A DNA stretch of 64,000 nucleotides from Casuarius casuarius (lineage: Eukaryota; Chordata; Aves; Casuariiformes; Casuariidae): NCBI GenBank assembly GCA_003342895.1, contig PTFA01000087.1, forward strand, positions 1,884,708 to 1,948,707, given 5' to 3'. Position numbers and translations under genes: made by a program. Below are positions 10,974 through 22,900 of the stretch, in pieces (the first letter of the stretch is position 1; every line of letters begins with the position of its first letter). The notes beneath the pieces were generated by a model, which saw only the letters and a list, made by a program, of their open reading frames with translations, did not search any database and was not told where the DNA came from.

Positions 10974-13313
10974 TTGGTGTTTTGTTTTGGTTTTTTTTGC
11001 TCCTTTTTAAAAATCTCACCCTCAGTGGTCACCTCACTGATGTGCCTATGCTGCATTTAACAAAGCAACTTCTTCAGTTTGTCTCCTAATGCATGTAGCT
11101 GATGTGCTTTCCCATTATGTCACTTCTCAGAATGAGGTAGTTGATATTTTATCATTCAAAAACATAGGCAAAAAATCTACAGAGAGAAACTTTTTTTCCC
11201 CCCAGTGATGTTTCGTGTCCACCACAGACATTTCATCTTGAGTGGCAAATGTAAATGTTCAAAACACAGTCAAACCCAAAGTATTGGCATTGTCTTGCAC
11301 AGTTAGGGTTGGATTTTTTTTTTTGTCTTGGGTTTTTTTGAGTATAGCCATGGCACACAATTTGGGCAAAAAGCTGTCAGACGAAACAAAAATTATTCAT
11401 ATGAAATTTCATAAAACACAGAACTTCAGTACAAAGCTGTTTGCCTGATTTACTAGAGAGCTATAAAAGATACCACAGGCAGAAGTGGTGTTAGCCCAGA
11501 CAATGAGACTTTTATGGTCATGGAGAACTCGCACTATTCAAAGACAAGGAAAAGTCAGGCATTTGTGAATAGAAGCTGAACGACATCTTTACAGGACTGT
11601 CTTCATTGCTAACTTTGTGGCTAAAGTGGTAAAACCTTCATTCTGCTAAATATAATAGTTGCACCAGGAGTTAAATTCCTCTTTTAGGTACATGAGTGTA
11701 GGAGCCCTGACTTTAATACAACACTAGTGGCATAACTGTTTTTTGGAAGAGTTGCTCACGGACAGATTTGGCTAGAGTTGAAAAGACATGAGAGAAATCA
11801 ATCTGTAGCTGTTTCCAGTATTGGAGCCATGTTTATAAAGTAAGTTCAATATAATCATGCTTGTTATCCTTTTTGATCGTGTGGCATTTAAGAGTAATTC
11901 ATTGTGATACTTCAGCATTTCCCTGATTAAGATATTGGTGATTTTTCATATTTAGAAATACCATTGGCAGGGATTTAGAAGCCTGGATTCTGGCCAGAAA
12001 ATAAACAATCACCAAAGCCAACTATGCAAGGAGATTCTGTACATACAAGTCAAACTGTTAATTATTACTTTGTATTGCAGACTCTTCGCTGTGTTTGGGC
12101 TAATCTACGAATTCCCTTATGAAGTAACTCAGTAGCCCTGTAGCTGGCCGCAGAAGGATTGTTCTAGTGCAGGGACATTAGCCAATGCAATGGTTGCTGA
12201 GCCACATCCTGTCCCACAACCTTGTGGCAGATGGAGAGGGATCTTTGAGTTCGGTGCTCTTCTGCTTCTAACCTGTAATTTGGGACAGCCTTTTTTAAGT
12301 TGCTGTACTGCTAGAAAAGCAGCAGAGCATACAGATCATTATGCTGTGAGAACCTTTGCTGCAGACAAGGATCAGGCTGTCACTCTTTCCCATTTCTGTT
12401 TCCTCCTTCTTTTACTTGTTTGTGAACCTTACTGTTCACCTCTGACTAGTGTCAGTCAGGAGCAGCTCCCCTGAAACTCTAGAGGGGTATAATTTGCATA
12501 AGAAACTAGCCCATGTCATATGTTACTAATGTTGTTTATTTTGAGGCTCACACATGGAACTGTATTTAAAAATAAAAGCCCATCTTGCAACACAGAAACA
12601 ATTCACCTTTATTTCAGAGGGGAAAATCACAAATGAGGAGTTATCATTCAACAGAGCTCAAACTTTTTTTTAAATATGAAATAACTGTGTTCAAGACATG
12701 GATCCTATGTTTAAAAGTCCATGGACAAATTCTCATTTATTTGAATAGAAGCAGGGTCAAGCCCTAAGTGTCTGAGGGATGCTATTGTGAAAGCAATCCC
12801 TTGCTCAGTCTCCTCGGCAGGAATCAGGAAGCACTCCTGGCCAGTAATGTAAATATAAGGAGGAATTCATGACAAAGGGAATTGACAGTAATAATACTTC
12901 TTTTTGCCTTTCTACTCTTTATCATCAGCTTCCCACACTTTTGGGTCATTCTCAGCAGAGTCCTATTCAGTCCATTAATTGTCTTTGTTAGACTGTCTGT
13001 ATGTTCCTTCTCATAGTAACATATTCATAGCAAGGAGAAAGTTCTATCCATCATTAATCATTTAAACCCTGAGGCCGTAGACTGAAGCCTACTTTTTTTT
13101 TCTTGAATCTATTATATATGAGAAATTAGTATGTACCATTTGTGCATGCATGGCATACGTGCACAGCTTTCATTAAAACAAACGTGCATAATGTACACTC
13201 ATTTTATAGTTTTGTAATTGCTCTAACCTCTCAGTGGTAGCATGAGGGGTACACCAAGGTTACTGCTTATGAGAAATTTTGATCCAGAATTTATGCAAAC
13301 CTTAGCTTTTTTT

Positions 13314-13387
13314 AATATATATATGTGTGTGTATACATACATATATATATATATAAAAAAATAAATAAAAGCTTTTATATATATACA
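13314..13387. repeat. (AT)n/(GT)n compound microsatellite with inverted arms
   Basis: TA alternation is interrupted by a short GT block and by A-rich tetramers. The flanks 'gctttttttaatatat' and 'ataaataaaagc' can pair, so the whole tract could fold into an AT-rich hairpin. A cruciform-prone site is inference. Confidence 0.8.
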
Positions 13388-13983
13388 TAAAAAAAACAAT
13401 CCACCCAGCCTCTCTCTAAATCTTTTGAGTTTGAACTGCAGTGGAAGATTGGCAGTAGCATGAGCATGGGTCCATNTGACTGAGAACTGTCAGTGAAGAA
13501 CAAAATTTATTACTTCGCCTATTGAATATGAGTAACAGCTTTCTAAACTCATTGCAGTCGTGGAAGTGAAATATGGAATAAGCACCTCCTCAAGAGTTCA
13601 CTGAGTTTTTAAATGTTTAATAGATTATTTTTCTCCTTTTCTTTATTTATCTCTGAAGTATGAAATTTAATCCAGTAGTCTTAAATCACTATTTATAATC
13701 CACCCTTAAAACATCTAGCAAGAGCCCCAGCAATGTGGGCATGCTTTTCAGACTGTATCTGTCTTGCAGTAAACCCTACTCAGAACTCTTGGTGCCAGGT
13801 GCTTTTAAGNGCAAGAAAAGAGGAGCAATAGTCTCAAGAAAGTCAATGCTTTTCTTGCAGGCAGTGTTCATATTGGTGTCTCTCTTGATATGTAAGCTTT
13901 GCAAAAAGGCTGCCCATTTTTAACATTCTGTACAATAGTTANATTTATCTACAACAACCAATTAAAGCAGTATATAACATAAA

Positions 13984-13991
13984 TGACGTCA
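13984..13991. promoter_or_regulatory. Palindromic CRE (TGACGTCA)
   Basis: A perfect full CRE/ATF palindrome in AT-rich intronic DNA about 9 kb from the CpG island. In CpG-depleted sequence an intact CpG-containing CRE is uncommon but still compatible with chance over 64 kb. Function is not shown. Confidence 0.3.
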
Positions 13992-16502
13992 ATGAAACTG
14001 TAGCACTTTCTCACCCTTTGTGANCAAATTGGATGTCTCTTTCCTTTAGCTTCTGAACTTGCTGCNCTCTTCTGTTTCATCTAACCTTTCAGTCATGTAT
14101 CCCTCTCTAGGAGGGCTNAGGCAGGCACACAATGGAGAGTCATTTGTTTCAATTACCAAAAGCAGATCTAGCTGTATTTTGCAATGTACTGATGGCTTGG
14201 GCTGGGCAAAGGAAGTTTGGGTGTCTAGAAGCTACCTACAAACTTACCCAATTTGCCTGACTTCTGGCTCAAAAATATTTATTGTGCCTTCTTTGGATCT
14301 AGNCTCGGAAGTAGTAGTAGGAACAGTGGCAGTGGTTTTGTTTCATGTAATACTGATCAGAACAGGGAAAGTCCTCCTGTTTCTTGAACCCAGTCCCTAT
14401 TTCCTTTGCTTTTCCTCTTTGTTTGGTATGAAATAATGTTCTGGTATCTCAGTTTCAGCAGCAAAACCAAATCCTTATCCCATTTCAACAAGAATGTGTC
14501 TCTTCTTAATTTTTCCATCTCAGCTGCCAGAACAATCAGTTGGTTTGCATAGCCCTATTGGAGAACTTGTATGTGACACAGAATGCCCCCTGAAAAGAGC
14601 GCGGGTTTCCCCGTGGATTGAGATGTTGAGCACATAATACTATCAGTCTGCTTCCAAAATCGTCACCACAACAAGTCCTGTTTTCAGGGAGGGGAGTATT
14701 GTCTTTTTGCATGAGAGCAGTTTCTGTGATTGAACAGCCAGGGGCTCACAGTTTGTGAAGAATTNTGAGTTTAGGAAACCTACTAAAAAGAGCAAAGCTC
14801 TTTTTATTTGCTCGAAGGGGAATAATATACCCATGTTCTGTTCTTGGGGACAGGGGAGGGAGGCGGTTAAGACAGTCCTTAAGTAACTTGGTAACTTGAA
14901 TTTTTATACCCAGCTGGCTATGCTTATCATAGAATCCCAAGCTTCCTGTTATGCAGATNCAGAAAAAGAACTGTTAATATTAACTGTAAAAATATTTTTT
15001 TGATAAATACATGTTGGGTTATATGGTGACATTATCTCAAATGTAGTTTCTACATCCATGCTGGATACAGTCCATCAGTATCAGGGTTTTCTTTTTTTAA
15101 AGGGGGGGGAAGAAGATGTCACCTAAATTAAATTGCCTAGCTATTAGCAACAAAGCAGACCTAATAAAGCAAGCCATCTGTTGTGTGGCTTGCTACTGCT
15201 AACAAATGTAATGATATAACAAATATGGAGCCTGAATTTTGAAAACACTAAGTGATGATGGATGCAACTGAAATTCATGGAGGTGGCAGTCTCAGGCCTT
15301 TGCACCCTCCCCCATTAAAGGGATCCAGATTTTGAAGTAAGAATGAGCAGAAATGTCAGTGTTTATCAATATATAAACAAATATACACCCAAGCAACACT
15401 GAAGTTTGTTTCATCACAAGAGTGAAGGATTTCTGAAAATGTAATGATTTGAGTAATTAGCAGTAGAGCTCCCCCCTTAAAAGAATGAAATAATGTCTGA
15501 AAATGTATTTCTTGAAGCCAGAAGTGGTAAAGTCCACACACAACCCAACAAAACAAAAAACCCCACTCTGCTGAATCTTCTTTCTGTAAGGTCTGTTTTC
15601 TTAGCAGTGTGCTCTCTGACTTTTTGGTCAAAATTGAAGATCACCAGAACGCAAACCTTTTCTTGTTGTTTACCATATAAAGTACAGTGCAATAGAAAGT
15701 ACAACCCTCAAGCCATGCAAAAGATCAGCGGGGCANAAATGAAGCACAAATATGTAAGATTAGTTTGCAACCAATAAAAGACCCAGGGGAGATTTTCTCT
15801 CTTCTGCCCTCTTATNACTAACAGAAGGGACCAGTGAAGCAACTCAATAACTGCATGAGTGATTTTTCTGAAGACCTTATTCTACAGCAGCCAACATCTA
15901 AGCAGAATGCAGGACAACTGCTTTGCAAAGAGTCTGCTGAAGTTTTGCCTGCTCTACACCCTGAGCAGAGTCCAGAGCAATTTTAAGTTGAACTACAACT
16001 ACACAGTAGTTGTCCATACCCAATAATAACTGCACATCAATACGGTGGCTTTGTGCTTTAACAGGAGTTTACTTTCNAGATACGTAAGTTTGTTTGTAGA
16101 GTTCTCCTGCCTGTTCTGTTTCAGCGTTGTGACTTCATTATATTTTGTGCTCATAGAGGAACCAAGGCTGGGTCAGCTCTTCAGTAAGACATGNTGAAGG
16201 GTAGGTTATAAGTATCAAATTGTGAAGTTTTGGTACCTGTATCTGAACATTAGAACTTGAGTCTGTACTAGTCTGTATTTGCCCAGAAGCAGACTTTCAG
16301 GCAGCCTGGAGAAGGGCATCTTGCATCAGGTAGTTTCAGAAAACTATGATCCCTGGGGCCATCAAAAAGTGACTTTGAACAGATGATCTGTTCTTGTAGA
16401 ATAATGTTTTTTCTATACAGGCATCCTGCAGGGGCTTGGGGGGCAGGGCAAGGAGACTGGACTTTGTCATGGTTCTTTTGGATTGGGCAGATGGCACAGA
16501 AG
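13992..16502. other. Intron 1 block, N-rich, without recognised gene
   Basis: Single Ns are denser here than elsewhere (for example 14024, 14066, 14118, 14303, 14765, 14959, 15736, 15816, 16077, 16193). The 125-codon frame at 14059-14436 includes three X positions, has no recognisable domain and no supported splice sites. Confidence 0.4.
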
Positions 16503-17430
16503 AGGAACATGAGAATAGATGTTTTGGGTCAGATTAAACATCCGTCTGGTTCAGTGTCATGTCTCTGCTGGCTGAGGTAGATACCCTACAGTTTAAGAAT
16601 AGGGCAAACATACTTCCCTAGATATACCCTCCCAGCTTTTGCTCATCTGTATCACAGGTATTTTCTGAGTTAGAAGTCATAGCTTTATGTTTAATAGCCC
16701 CTGATTTCTTTTTTTTTTAAATCCATGAAATTTGATTGTTTTTGGAACACAAGTAAGCTTCTGTCATTAACAAAATTCCACATGCTATGTGGAAAAAAAT
16801 ACTTAATTCTGTTTGTTTTTAAAACTGCTGTCTGATAATACTGTTTGGCCTGTAATTCTTGTATTATGAGAAGCAGTGAANGATTGCTGCCTAGTCAGTG
16901 TGTCAATGCTACTTGTAGATTTTATAGACCNTTGTCAGATCTCTTCCCAGCTGAATCTTCCTGGTCCATTTAATTGCTTTTATACAGAAAACAGCCTATG
17001 CCTTTTAATATCCTTCTCATCCTCCAATGTTCCATTTCCAGCTCTACTATATCTACTTTTAAGAAAGGGAGACCNGGATAAGCATTATTCAAAATGGAGA
17101 AGAAATATAAATTTATACCATGACACAATGAATTTTTCCTGATTTGTTCTNTTCTCCCCCAGTAGCTTGTAAAATTCTATCTGCTTTTTGATTGCTACAG
17201 AGTACTGAACCACTATTTGCATAGATTATTTATTATAGCTTTAAGATCTCTTTTCTAAGACACAGTAGCTATGTCAGAGCCCACCACTGTGCATGCAGAG
17301 CTAGTGTGGGGAGGGAGTTTCCTCCATGCATTACATTGCATTTACCAGTATGAATTGCATTTGCCATTTTATCCCCCAGTTGTTCAGTATCATGAGTGAG
17401 GGATTCTACTTCAGTGATGTCTGGGAGAGT
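16503..17430 (-). mobile_element. CR1 LINE, 3' portion, reverse orientation, decayed
   Basis: Read on the plus strand it gives a chain of blocks in the order of an antisense CR1 3' end. It starts 'aacatgagaatagatgtttt' then 'gggtcagattaaacatccgt'. Next come 'gtggaaaaaaatacttaatt', 'ttttaaaactgctgtctgat', 'cttgtattatgagaagcagt' and 'gattttatagacc'. It continues with 'attcaaaatggag', 'ttatttattatagctttaag', 'cattacattgcatttaccag' and 'catttgccattttatccccc'. The corresponding reverse transcriptase 3' end and UTR are frameshifted and contain several Ns. It is 5'-truncated, as usual for CR1, and is not active. Confidence 0.85.
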
Positions 17431-19320
17431 GCAAGCACGTGTTCTGCCAAGCCATGGATGCTTTGACAAGAGAGTCAGCTCAGTATAAGGGAAGCTCTCA
17501 GGCTTGCTATAGTTGATATACAGTCTTATGGATCTGAAGTTCCTAAGTTCTGTAAAATAAATTGAGTCAAGAAATTCTACTGCTAAGCCTTTGTGTTTTT
17601 TCCCCTTCTGCCACAGTCTTTGGAGGGCTTAATGGACAAGACCTGAGAAGCAAAGGAGGTTATGGAGGAGTAGTAACAGCAGGAATGTGGGAGGTCTGCC
17701 TCGCTAGTTTCAGGATCAAGGGCAGCAGCAGGAAGAGGAGGACACAGTTCCAGGACATGAGTTGATGAGAGGGAGATGAAGAGAGACCTGGAGACACAAA
17801 GATAAAGANAGAGGTTGGAGTCTAGATAGGAATTTGTTAGCTTAGAAACACAGCATATGGATAGCATGGTGACAGTACAGCCAGGAGCTTGATTGATTGA
17901 TGACAGACGCATCCAAAGAATCTGTGCACTGTGGCCGTAGTGGTTCTTTACATTCTAATTTTCTCTCAGCTGGTAGTGGTGAAGTGCTTCTCCATCATGG
18001 CTTTATGCTATGTTTCTTGTAGAGATTAAAGTGTCTGAGACAGAAGTAGTACTTGGTTTTTGCTCACTATGCAGTGTTTTGATCAGCAGTAGGAATTGGA
18101 CTTGTTAGTGTTGAAAGAAGGGACGTCCCAAATGATTGAAATTCCACATGCCTATTCAGACTGTCTTAAAACTGACCGTCTCCTTGGGGNTGCAGTACTT
18201 GGGTTTCATGTTCAAGGGAATCTTAAGATGTGGCTCCTCACAAAATAAATGCCAACAAGAAAAAAAACTTTTTTAATGTTGACAGATCTCATTCTATTAA
18301 ATCATAAGTTTTTGCCTGTGTGGAGAACAAACACATCTTCAATCAGTTGCCAGATATTTAGAGGGTTTTTTTTTCCCCCCTATGTCTTTACTTTGGCTAG
18401 GTCATGGGCTGTTGTTACTCCTTTGGGAAAGCAAAATTCAGTTACTGGTGTTGTGGAAGAACTTAGTTCAGTGTGTATTCACATAGAGTGTGCCCAAACA
18501 GAATACTTACGGAGGCTACTAACTGATTTATCTTTATGTGGGTTTATCTCAAGGAGACAGAACAATCACAACCTCATCAACAGCAAACGATATCATTTCA
18601 GGTCATTTTGGAAGAAAGANGAAAAGAAAATGAAGTGATTTTTATAGTAGTCCTTTGTTCTGGCATCCTTGTTGGTAATAGATTTTTAGCTCAGCAAGGT
18701 CACCTGAACACTTTGAGGTAACTTCATTTCCAAGTATGGTGTTTCCTTTCTGGGATTTTTTTTTTTTTTGGCTTTGCTTTAGTCTGTCGATTCTAATTCT
18801 TTCCAGAGCTGCTTAGACCCTCTAGCTATGCTCTTTTGCTGTTTCTTTTAGATTAAAGCATCAGCGTTGTCAGTGTTAACCTTTTGTATCATCAAAAAAA
18901 ATTTCCTTTAATTACTTTCTTTGCTGTGTCCAAAGGAAAGTAATCTACAGAAAAGCTTCTTTATGGGGCTATCAAAAAGGTGCAAAGGTGCTCTGCTTTT
19001 CTGAGAGCTTTAGGCATAACCTTGGGCTGCCTGAAATATAGGAAATATTTGGAATCATCTGTTTCTCCATTTTTTTTATCCTTGTTTTTTACCCTTGTCT
19101 TTTTATATATTTAATTGCTTCATTTTGGCCAAGGCCTCGGTTTCACCTTCTTTTATACTGCAGAGGCATTCACTCTTTGGTTTTTCATCTGTTATTCTGT
19201 TAACCTTGTGACAAGGGGCTCCTCTTGTTGCCTGCATCTTTAGGCACAGACTGTGGAGTGCTTGAACTCTTTAAGCTCTGCTCTGTGCCTTCCTCTGTCA
19301 CATTAACAATTGTCCTTGGA
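17431..19320. other. Intron 1 block without recognised feature
   Basis: No exon, RNA gene or named repeat recognised. The 129-codon frame at 18249-18638 is Phe/Leu-rich, has no recognisable domain and ends in low-complexity sequence. The region may hold more of the neighbouring retroelement, too decayed to read. Confidence 0.35.
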
Positions 19321-19329
19321 TTCTTCATT

Positions 19330-19990
19330 AACAGTTTTGGATGCACAGGAATGGGTTGTCTAATGAGTATATGCTTTTAACTAGACCAAGTGCTGAACAT
19401 GGTTAAACCTAGTGATGGGTAATTCCTTCTCCACTGTATATTGTTACCAGTTGTAATTTTCTCAGTTTATGTAATTAAGGAATTTGTTCTGTATTCTCCC
19501 ATTGTGAAAATGAAGTACTNTTAGACCTCAGTTTAACTTATTTCCATGATGGTTTTTCTTTCAGTGTTGATAGCATTATTTGGCTAACCACGTCAATTTT
19601 TACCCATGTGCCAAATTTAAAAGTAATAAATGGCCCATTTGCTTTCAGGATGATATTCATGTTTATCTTCTGCTAAAACCTCATCCATAACTCTTTGATA
19701 GGATGCTTCTGAATTAATTATGTTATTGTCATCACTTTCATTCATGTTATGCAAGCCCTGGTGCTTATACACTCTTCAAAGTGGCCTAAGTTCCTGCANT
19801 CACTGCATCTTTTTTCATATGGCAGGAAGTTATCTTGCTATCAGTTTTCTTAGGTTCATGGGCACCTTTCTGTGTCTTATTTCGCTTGCTTGTAGTAGCT
19901 TGGGTTCTTTGCAATTTCTGTAGTGGCTGTCCACCATAAACTTGGATTTGCTTCACTTGATAAATCCTCATTTCTTTGCAAAAGTTGAGG
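19330..19990 (-). mobile_element. Decayed Gypsy/Ty3-type LTR retroelement fragment (gag zinc knuckle to protease)
   Basis: Translation of the minus strand, changing frame at indels, shows three landmarks in the right order. A basic Lys/Gln-rich stretch (about 19830-19970) is followed by a CCHC-like knuckle at 19769-19807 reading CSxCRNLGHFEEC, one residue short between His and the last Cys. About 130 bp further on is a protease-like segment (about 19564-19640) containing FKFGTWVKIDVVSQ, in which the positions of the catalytic Asp and following Gly are replaced. Next is a CSALGLVKSIYS segment (about 19360-19400), like the end of Gypsy retropepsin domains. Stops and frameshifts abound. No LTRs were seen and reverse transcriptase is not recognisable. 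Family assignment is from motif order, not a search. Confidence 0.5.
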
Positions 19991-22900
19991 TCTGAGTTTT
20001 CCAGTGTCTTTTCTCTGTTTATTACTGTTGCAGGTTCTAGTTACAGCCTGATTTCTGGATTTCTGATTTCAGTGCAGTATTCCTCACTTATCTGTAAGGA
20101 TGTTCCATAGTTAGTCATCTCTGCTGGATTTGACTACAAATATTTAAAAGACAATTAACTACTGTCAGAAAGTTTCTTCAAACTGTCTTACACTTTGCTA
20201 GTACTTAGTGCAAGCAGATAGGGTGGGATTCGTTAAATGTGTTTATGCATCATGGAATTCTCTCTGTCATCATTCAGTGGAGTCAACAGTGCAGTTTGTA
20301 TCTTCCGAATGGAGATGTTCATATTGATCTGAACTCTCAAAGTGATTCCTTCCCCATCGAAATGAGTATGATATAGACCTGTAGGCTGCAGAAAGTTTTA
20401 AAGATAGGTAAAATGAATTTCAGTAGCATTGAAATATCTGCCAGGGGAATTTCTGGTTAGGGACTCCTAACTTACCCCTCTTCTACTAGAGGCAATGAAT
20501 TTTTCTTTTTTTTTTTCCTTTTCTTTCAGGAATACCATTCTGTCCTTGAATTTAGAAATGAGGCATGGGGCATAGCAGTCCTTTCTGCAAGAGCTACAGT
20601 CATGGAAATTTGGCCATTCACAGGGTTGCATCTAGAGATGGGAGGCAAGAGCAGTGATCACAGCCAGTCCATCCATCATCATGGCCAGTGGTCAGTCCCT
20701 CCTTCAGATCATGTTAGCTTACCCAGAGAACTTGCTTCCAATATCCCTCTCTTCGTAATTTCTAATACTGGATAAGAAGTACTTGGTCCATCCTTTTGAT
20801 GAAAAGTATCCTGGACAAGCAAACAAGCTGAGATTACAGGACTCTAGCACATAGAAAACCCAAGCCTTGCATATCTATTACCACCTGGCGACAGCAGGGC
20901 TAACTTTTCAAAGANGACCCTTTGTAGGTATGTGCAACATTGTATTGCTAGTTAATCTAATAAGTAAACTAATATTTTGTTTGTTGCTTTTAAGTGTCTT
21001 AAATTTTGCATCTTGTTAATGTTGATTGGTGATGATAATTATTATTCTATTTCTTTGGAGAGGGGAGACTGGGGAAATGGGCCATGAGTGAAAATCATGT
21101 AAAAGTGCATGTTGCATGATACTGATTAAGCAGATGTGGGCTGAAGTGGAGCAGATGCTAGCAAAGTCATTTGGATAGGAGATACTGGGCAACAAAGCTG
21201 TCAGCATTTCAGGTGCTGTATGAATTGTTCTTTTTAGGTAGTTTGTATAGTGACTTAAAATATTGCTCAATGGTGAGGTACACTATGAAGATGATTATGG
21301 AAATATAAAATACTCCCATTGTTATCACTTATGTCCTGCTTCAGCTGCATTAATTATTATAAACATTGAATCAGGCTTTGAATTTTCATTCTGCATAACT
21401 GCTTTTAGTTTCAAAGGGTATTTAAGGAAGAAAACTCTTTTAACCATTGCAATGTTCAAAAATACTTTCCATGTACCTGGTAGTTCAGTTAACAGTAGTA
21501 ATTGCTAACCTTATTAACTATGCTAACATATGGACTGTGTACATCATATTCCTTCACATCTGATAGGAATGTATTTTTATTTCCTGAAAATAGATACTTG
21601 CTCAATTGGAATCTAGCCTGAGTGTGTTTTGCATGAACTTGCCTTTTATGTGCAGCATCATTTTCATCCTGTATCTCATTGATGAGAGACTTTCTCTGCA
21701 GTCGGTTCATCTTTTCTCTCCTCTTTTTTTTTATCATCTCTCACATCACTGTCTTTTTTCCATTTATGTAGTGCTACTTTGTTTCAGTGTAATTAATAGG
21801 TGATACTATTGAAAAACAGTAAAAAGGCTTCTGGAGTAGGTTTTTAAAACATTTGTAATGGGTTTGAAAAACCTAGTTTCTCACATCTAGCAGTTTGAGA
21901 CAATGTACCNTGGTTTCTAACTTAATTCAGTCAGATTCCAAAAGATCAGGCTAGTAAGTGAGAACATCTTCTTGAACTTGCCAATATATGTTTTTTATTA
22001 GGCTGAATATGTACTATGCATTGTAATAATGTAAATCATTTCCTTGCTGGTCATTCAAGANTGAGGACTGCCCAGTGTTGTGACCATCTCCTGTTTTGCT
22101 GAGCCTGCCCTGTACCCCTCTCAAAATACAGAAAAAGACCAGATTCTGGAAGAGGTTTCTGTGGTGGTACATGACTAATCTCATGAGATTCTATGAAAAA
22201 ACAAGGCTCGCTTATATCAAATCATGCAGGACAGTATGTCTCCTGCTTTGGCTATCGAGAGGAAACAGCTAGAGTATCACTCCTGGGCACCTGTACAGCA
22301 TTTTCAGTGCAGTTGTGGCACTGCTCAGAAGGGAAGTACAAGTTCCCTGCATTATGGCTTGCTCAGAGAGCAATAGTATTTAAGAAAAATGGATAACTTC
22401 GATTTGGAATCATTTTAGTACAAACAACTGAGGACAAATACTAAAGCAGGCAAGCCTGAAGTGCCATTGCTATTCCATTGTGATGTACGTGTAAACTTTG
22501 AGGCAAATTTTCTGTGATAAACTTAAATGTTGCCTAATTTTTGTCATTCTTTCGTGCTCTTGTGTGTTGCTTAGATTAAGCATTCTGACTTTGTCTAGTA
22601 TAGAGTCCTCCTTAGTGACCAAAGGATTAGCATAAAGTCCAAAGGGTGAAAGTTGAGCTTCTNCACCAAAGATGGAAACTTTTCTTGTTTAGGCAATATG
22701 AATAATATATGTCAGATTTTAAAAACCTTCAGAAATACTTTGGAAAAAAGAACATTAAGATCCAAGAACATTCATTTTCCTGTAAGGTGAATGCCTGAAA
22801 GTACTTTGTGCTAAAATGCTACAAAGATCTTCCAAATAACAGGGGGGGGGAAATCACTTTCACATCACCCATTTGTTCTCCATATGTAAAATCTCTTAGT

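Larger units (their letters stand above)
7991..13310. other. Intron 1 block without recognised gene
   Basis: AT-rich intronic sequence. Apart from the simple repeats listed separately (TG run at 10198, T and G runs at 10906-10973), I recognise no exon, RNA gene or intact transposon. The longest frame, 94 codons at 12190-12474, has no recognisable domain and no good flanking splice pair, so it is treated as chance. Confidence 0.4.

Noticed and set aside
12190..12474. 94-codon frame with a hydrophobic C-terminal part
   Set aside because: No family resemblance, no supported splice sites, and the Leu-rich part comes from a CTT/TTC-rich stretch.
16876..17142. 88-codon plus-strand frame
   Set aside because: It lies on the antisense strand of the CR1 at 16503-17430 and contains several N-derived X residues.
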